From NCBI GenBank assembly GCA_001872925.1, contig MNYD01000012.1, positions 1 to 15,688 of the forward strand: a stretch of DNA of 15,688 bases, read 5' to 3'. The notes beneath the pieces were generated by a model. The model saw nothing but the letters and a program-made list of their open reading frames with translations, was not told where the DNA came from and searched no databases. The stretch comes from Dehalococcoidia bacterium CG2_30_46_19. Lineage in GTDB: Bacteria; Chloroflexota; Dehalococcoidia; GIF9; AB-539-J10. Position numbers and translations under genes: made by a program. Shown piece by piece: positions 15,584-15,688 of this stretch. Positions within the stretch are counted from its first letter, which is position 1; every line of letters starts with the position of its first letter.

Positions 15584-15592
15584 CAAAGAGCC
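15569..15592 (-). repeat. Terminal inverted repeat, right IS, outer end (3' of transposase)
   Basis: On the - strand it begins GGCTCTTTGTCAAGTTGTG. It is nearly identical to the outer end of the left copy over the first 19 bases (one difference). Confidence 0.75.
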
Positions 15593-15687
15593 TCCCTTGT
15601 GCTGGCTGACCACATAGGTAACACTGGGCTGCGAATTTTAGCAAGTTCTTTTTCAATATACTCTACAGGGGCGAGATAGCCAGGGGA
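15571..15687 (-). pseudogene. C-terminal fragment of an integrase-type transposase, cut by the right IS
   Basis: A frame entering from the right window edge reads SPGYLAPVEYIEKELAKIR and then SPVLPMWSAST. It crosses into the IS at 15592 and stops at TAG 15573-15571. The pattern G-Y-x-x-P-x-E-Y-I near the end is typical of integrase-core (IS3/IS481-like) transposases, just after the catalytic domain. The true C-terminus is replaced by IS sequence. Only about 32 native residues are visible, so the exact family is open. Confidence 0.4.
15594..15601. repeat. Right outer 8-bp direct repeat (candidate target-site duplication)
   Basis: CCCTTGTG in the same orientation as at 200-207, separated from the right IS tip by one T (15593). 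See the left repeat for the interpretation. Confidence 0.5.
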
Positions 15688-15688
15688 T

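Larger units (their letters stand above)
14282..15592 (+). mobile_element. ISL3-family insertion sequence, right copy (defective)
   Basis: This 1311-bp element has GGCTCT tips at 14282 and 15592 and a + strand transposase gene. It is inverted relative to the left copy, so the two face outward with the hydrogenase cargo between their 5' ends. Its inner end interrupts mvhD, and its outer end lies in the tail of another transposase gene. Inner flank CCCTTCAA and outer flank CCCTTGTG share only their first five bases, so a solo target duplication is not convincing. Confidence 0.87.

Noticed and set aside
1..15688. CRISPR arrays, tRNA or rRNA genes
   Set aside because: No regularly spaced repeats and no tRNA- or rRNA-like segments were seen on either strand by eye.

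Overview
The window is a 15.7 kb hydrogenase island from an anaerobic bacterium. It carries a full [NiFe]-hydrogenase maturation operon (hypA-hypB-hypF-hypC-hypD-hypE, + strand, 1582-7603). Facing it is a hydrogenase structural and processing operon (- strand, 14281 down to 7973). Shine-Dalgarno sites, sigma70-like promoters, an MFS remnant and ISL3-type insertion sequences all indicate a bacterium. A Chloroflexota (Dehalococcoidia-like) host is a guess from gene content only, and no marker gene here fixes the taxonomy.

Layout: (1) 3-185, the tail of an unidentified protein, possibly a mobile-element protein, cut by the window edge. (2) 208-1514, an ISL3-family IS with a broken transposase on the - strand. 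(3) 1582-4978, hypABF. (4) 5025-5226, the remnant of an MFS transporter lying inside the hyp operon. (5) 5242-7603, hypCDE. (6) 7616-7878, two gene stubs joined tail to tail: the start of an NAD-kinase-like gene (+) and the N-terminal half of an Rrf2-type regulator (-). (7) 7973-8973, two M52 hydrogenase maturation proteases. (8) 8967-11437, a group-4 (HycE/Ech-like) hydrogenase module with ferredoxin-, NuoD-, NuoC- and NuoB-like subunits. Three of these four genes are broken, and no membrane subunit is present. (9) 11642-14096, intact MvhA- and MvhG-like group-3c hydrogenase subunits, preceded by the C-terminal 59 codons of MvhD cut by an IS. (10) 14282-15592, a second ISL3 copy inverted relative to the first, also with a defective transposase. 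(11) 15593-15687, the tail of another, probably integrase-type, transposase.

How the parts fit: HypA/B insert Ni. HypF/E make the CN ligands. HypC/D carry Fe(CN)2CO. The two proteases trim the large subunits: MvhA keeps a cleavable tail after DPCIACGTH, and the HycE-like protein keeps one after DPCLACMDR. All hyp genes, both proteases, mvhA, mvhG and the NuoC-like gene are open. The other group-4 genes carry nonsense codons, frameshifts and a deletion. The island therefore looks like one that keeps MvhAG and its maturation machinery while the group-4 enzyme decays.

The most striking point is the architecture. Two inverted, diverged ISL3 copies bound the whole cargo, and the same 8-bp word CCCTTGTG sits directly outside the left copy and one base outside the right copy. 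This is the expected footprint of composite transposition. Both operons run inward from the IS ends, and the right IS end carries a strong outward promoter pointing at the mvh operon. Both transposases now look dead, each by different lesions.
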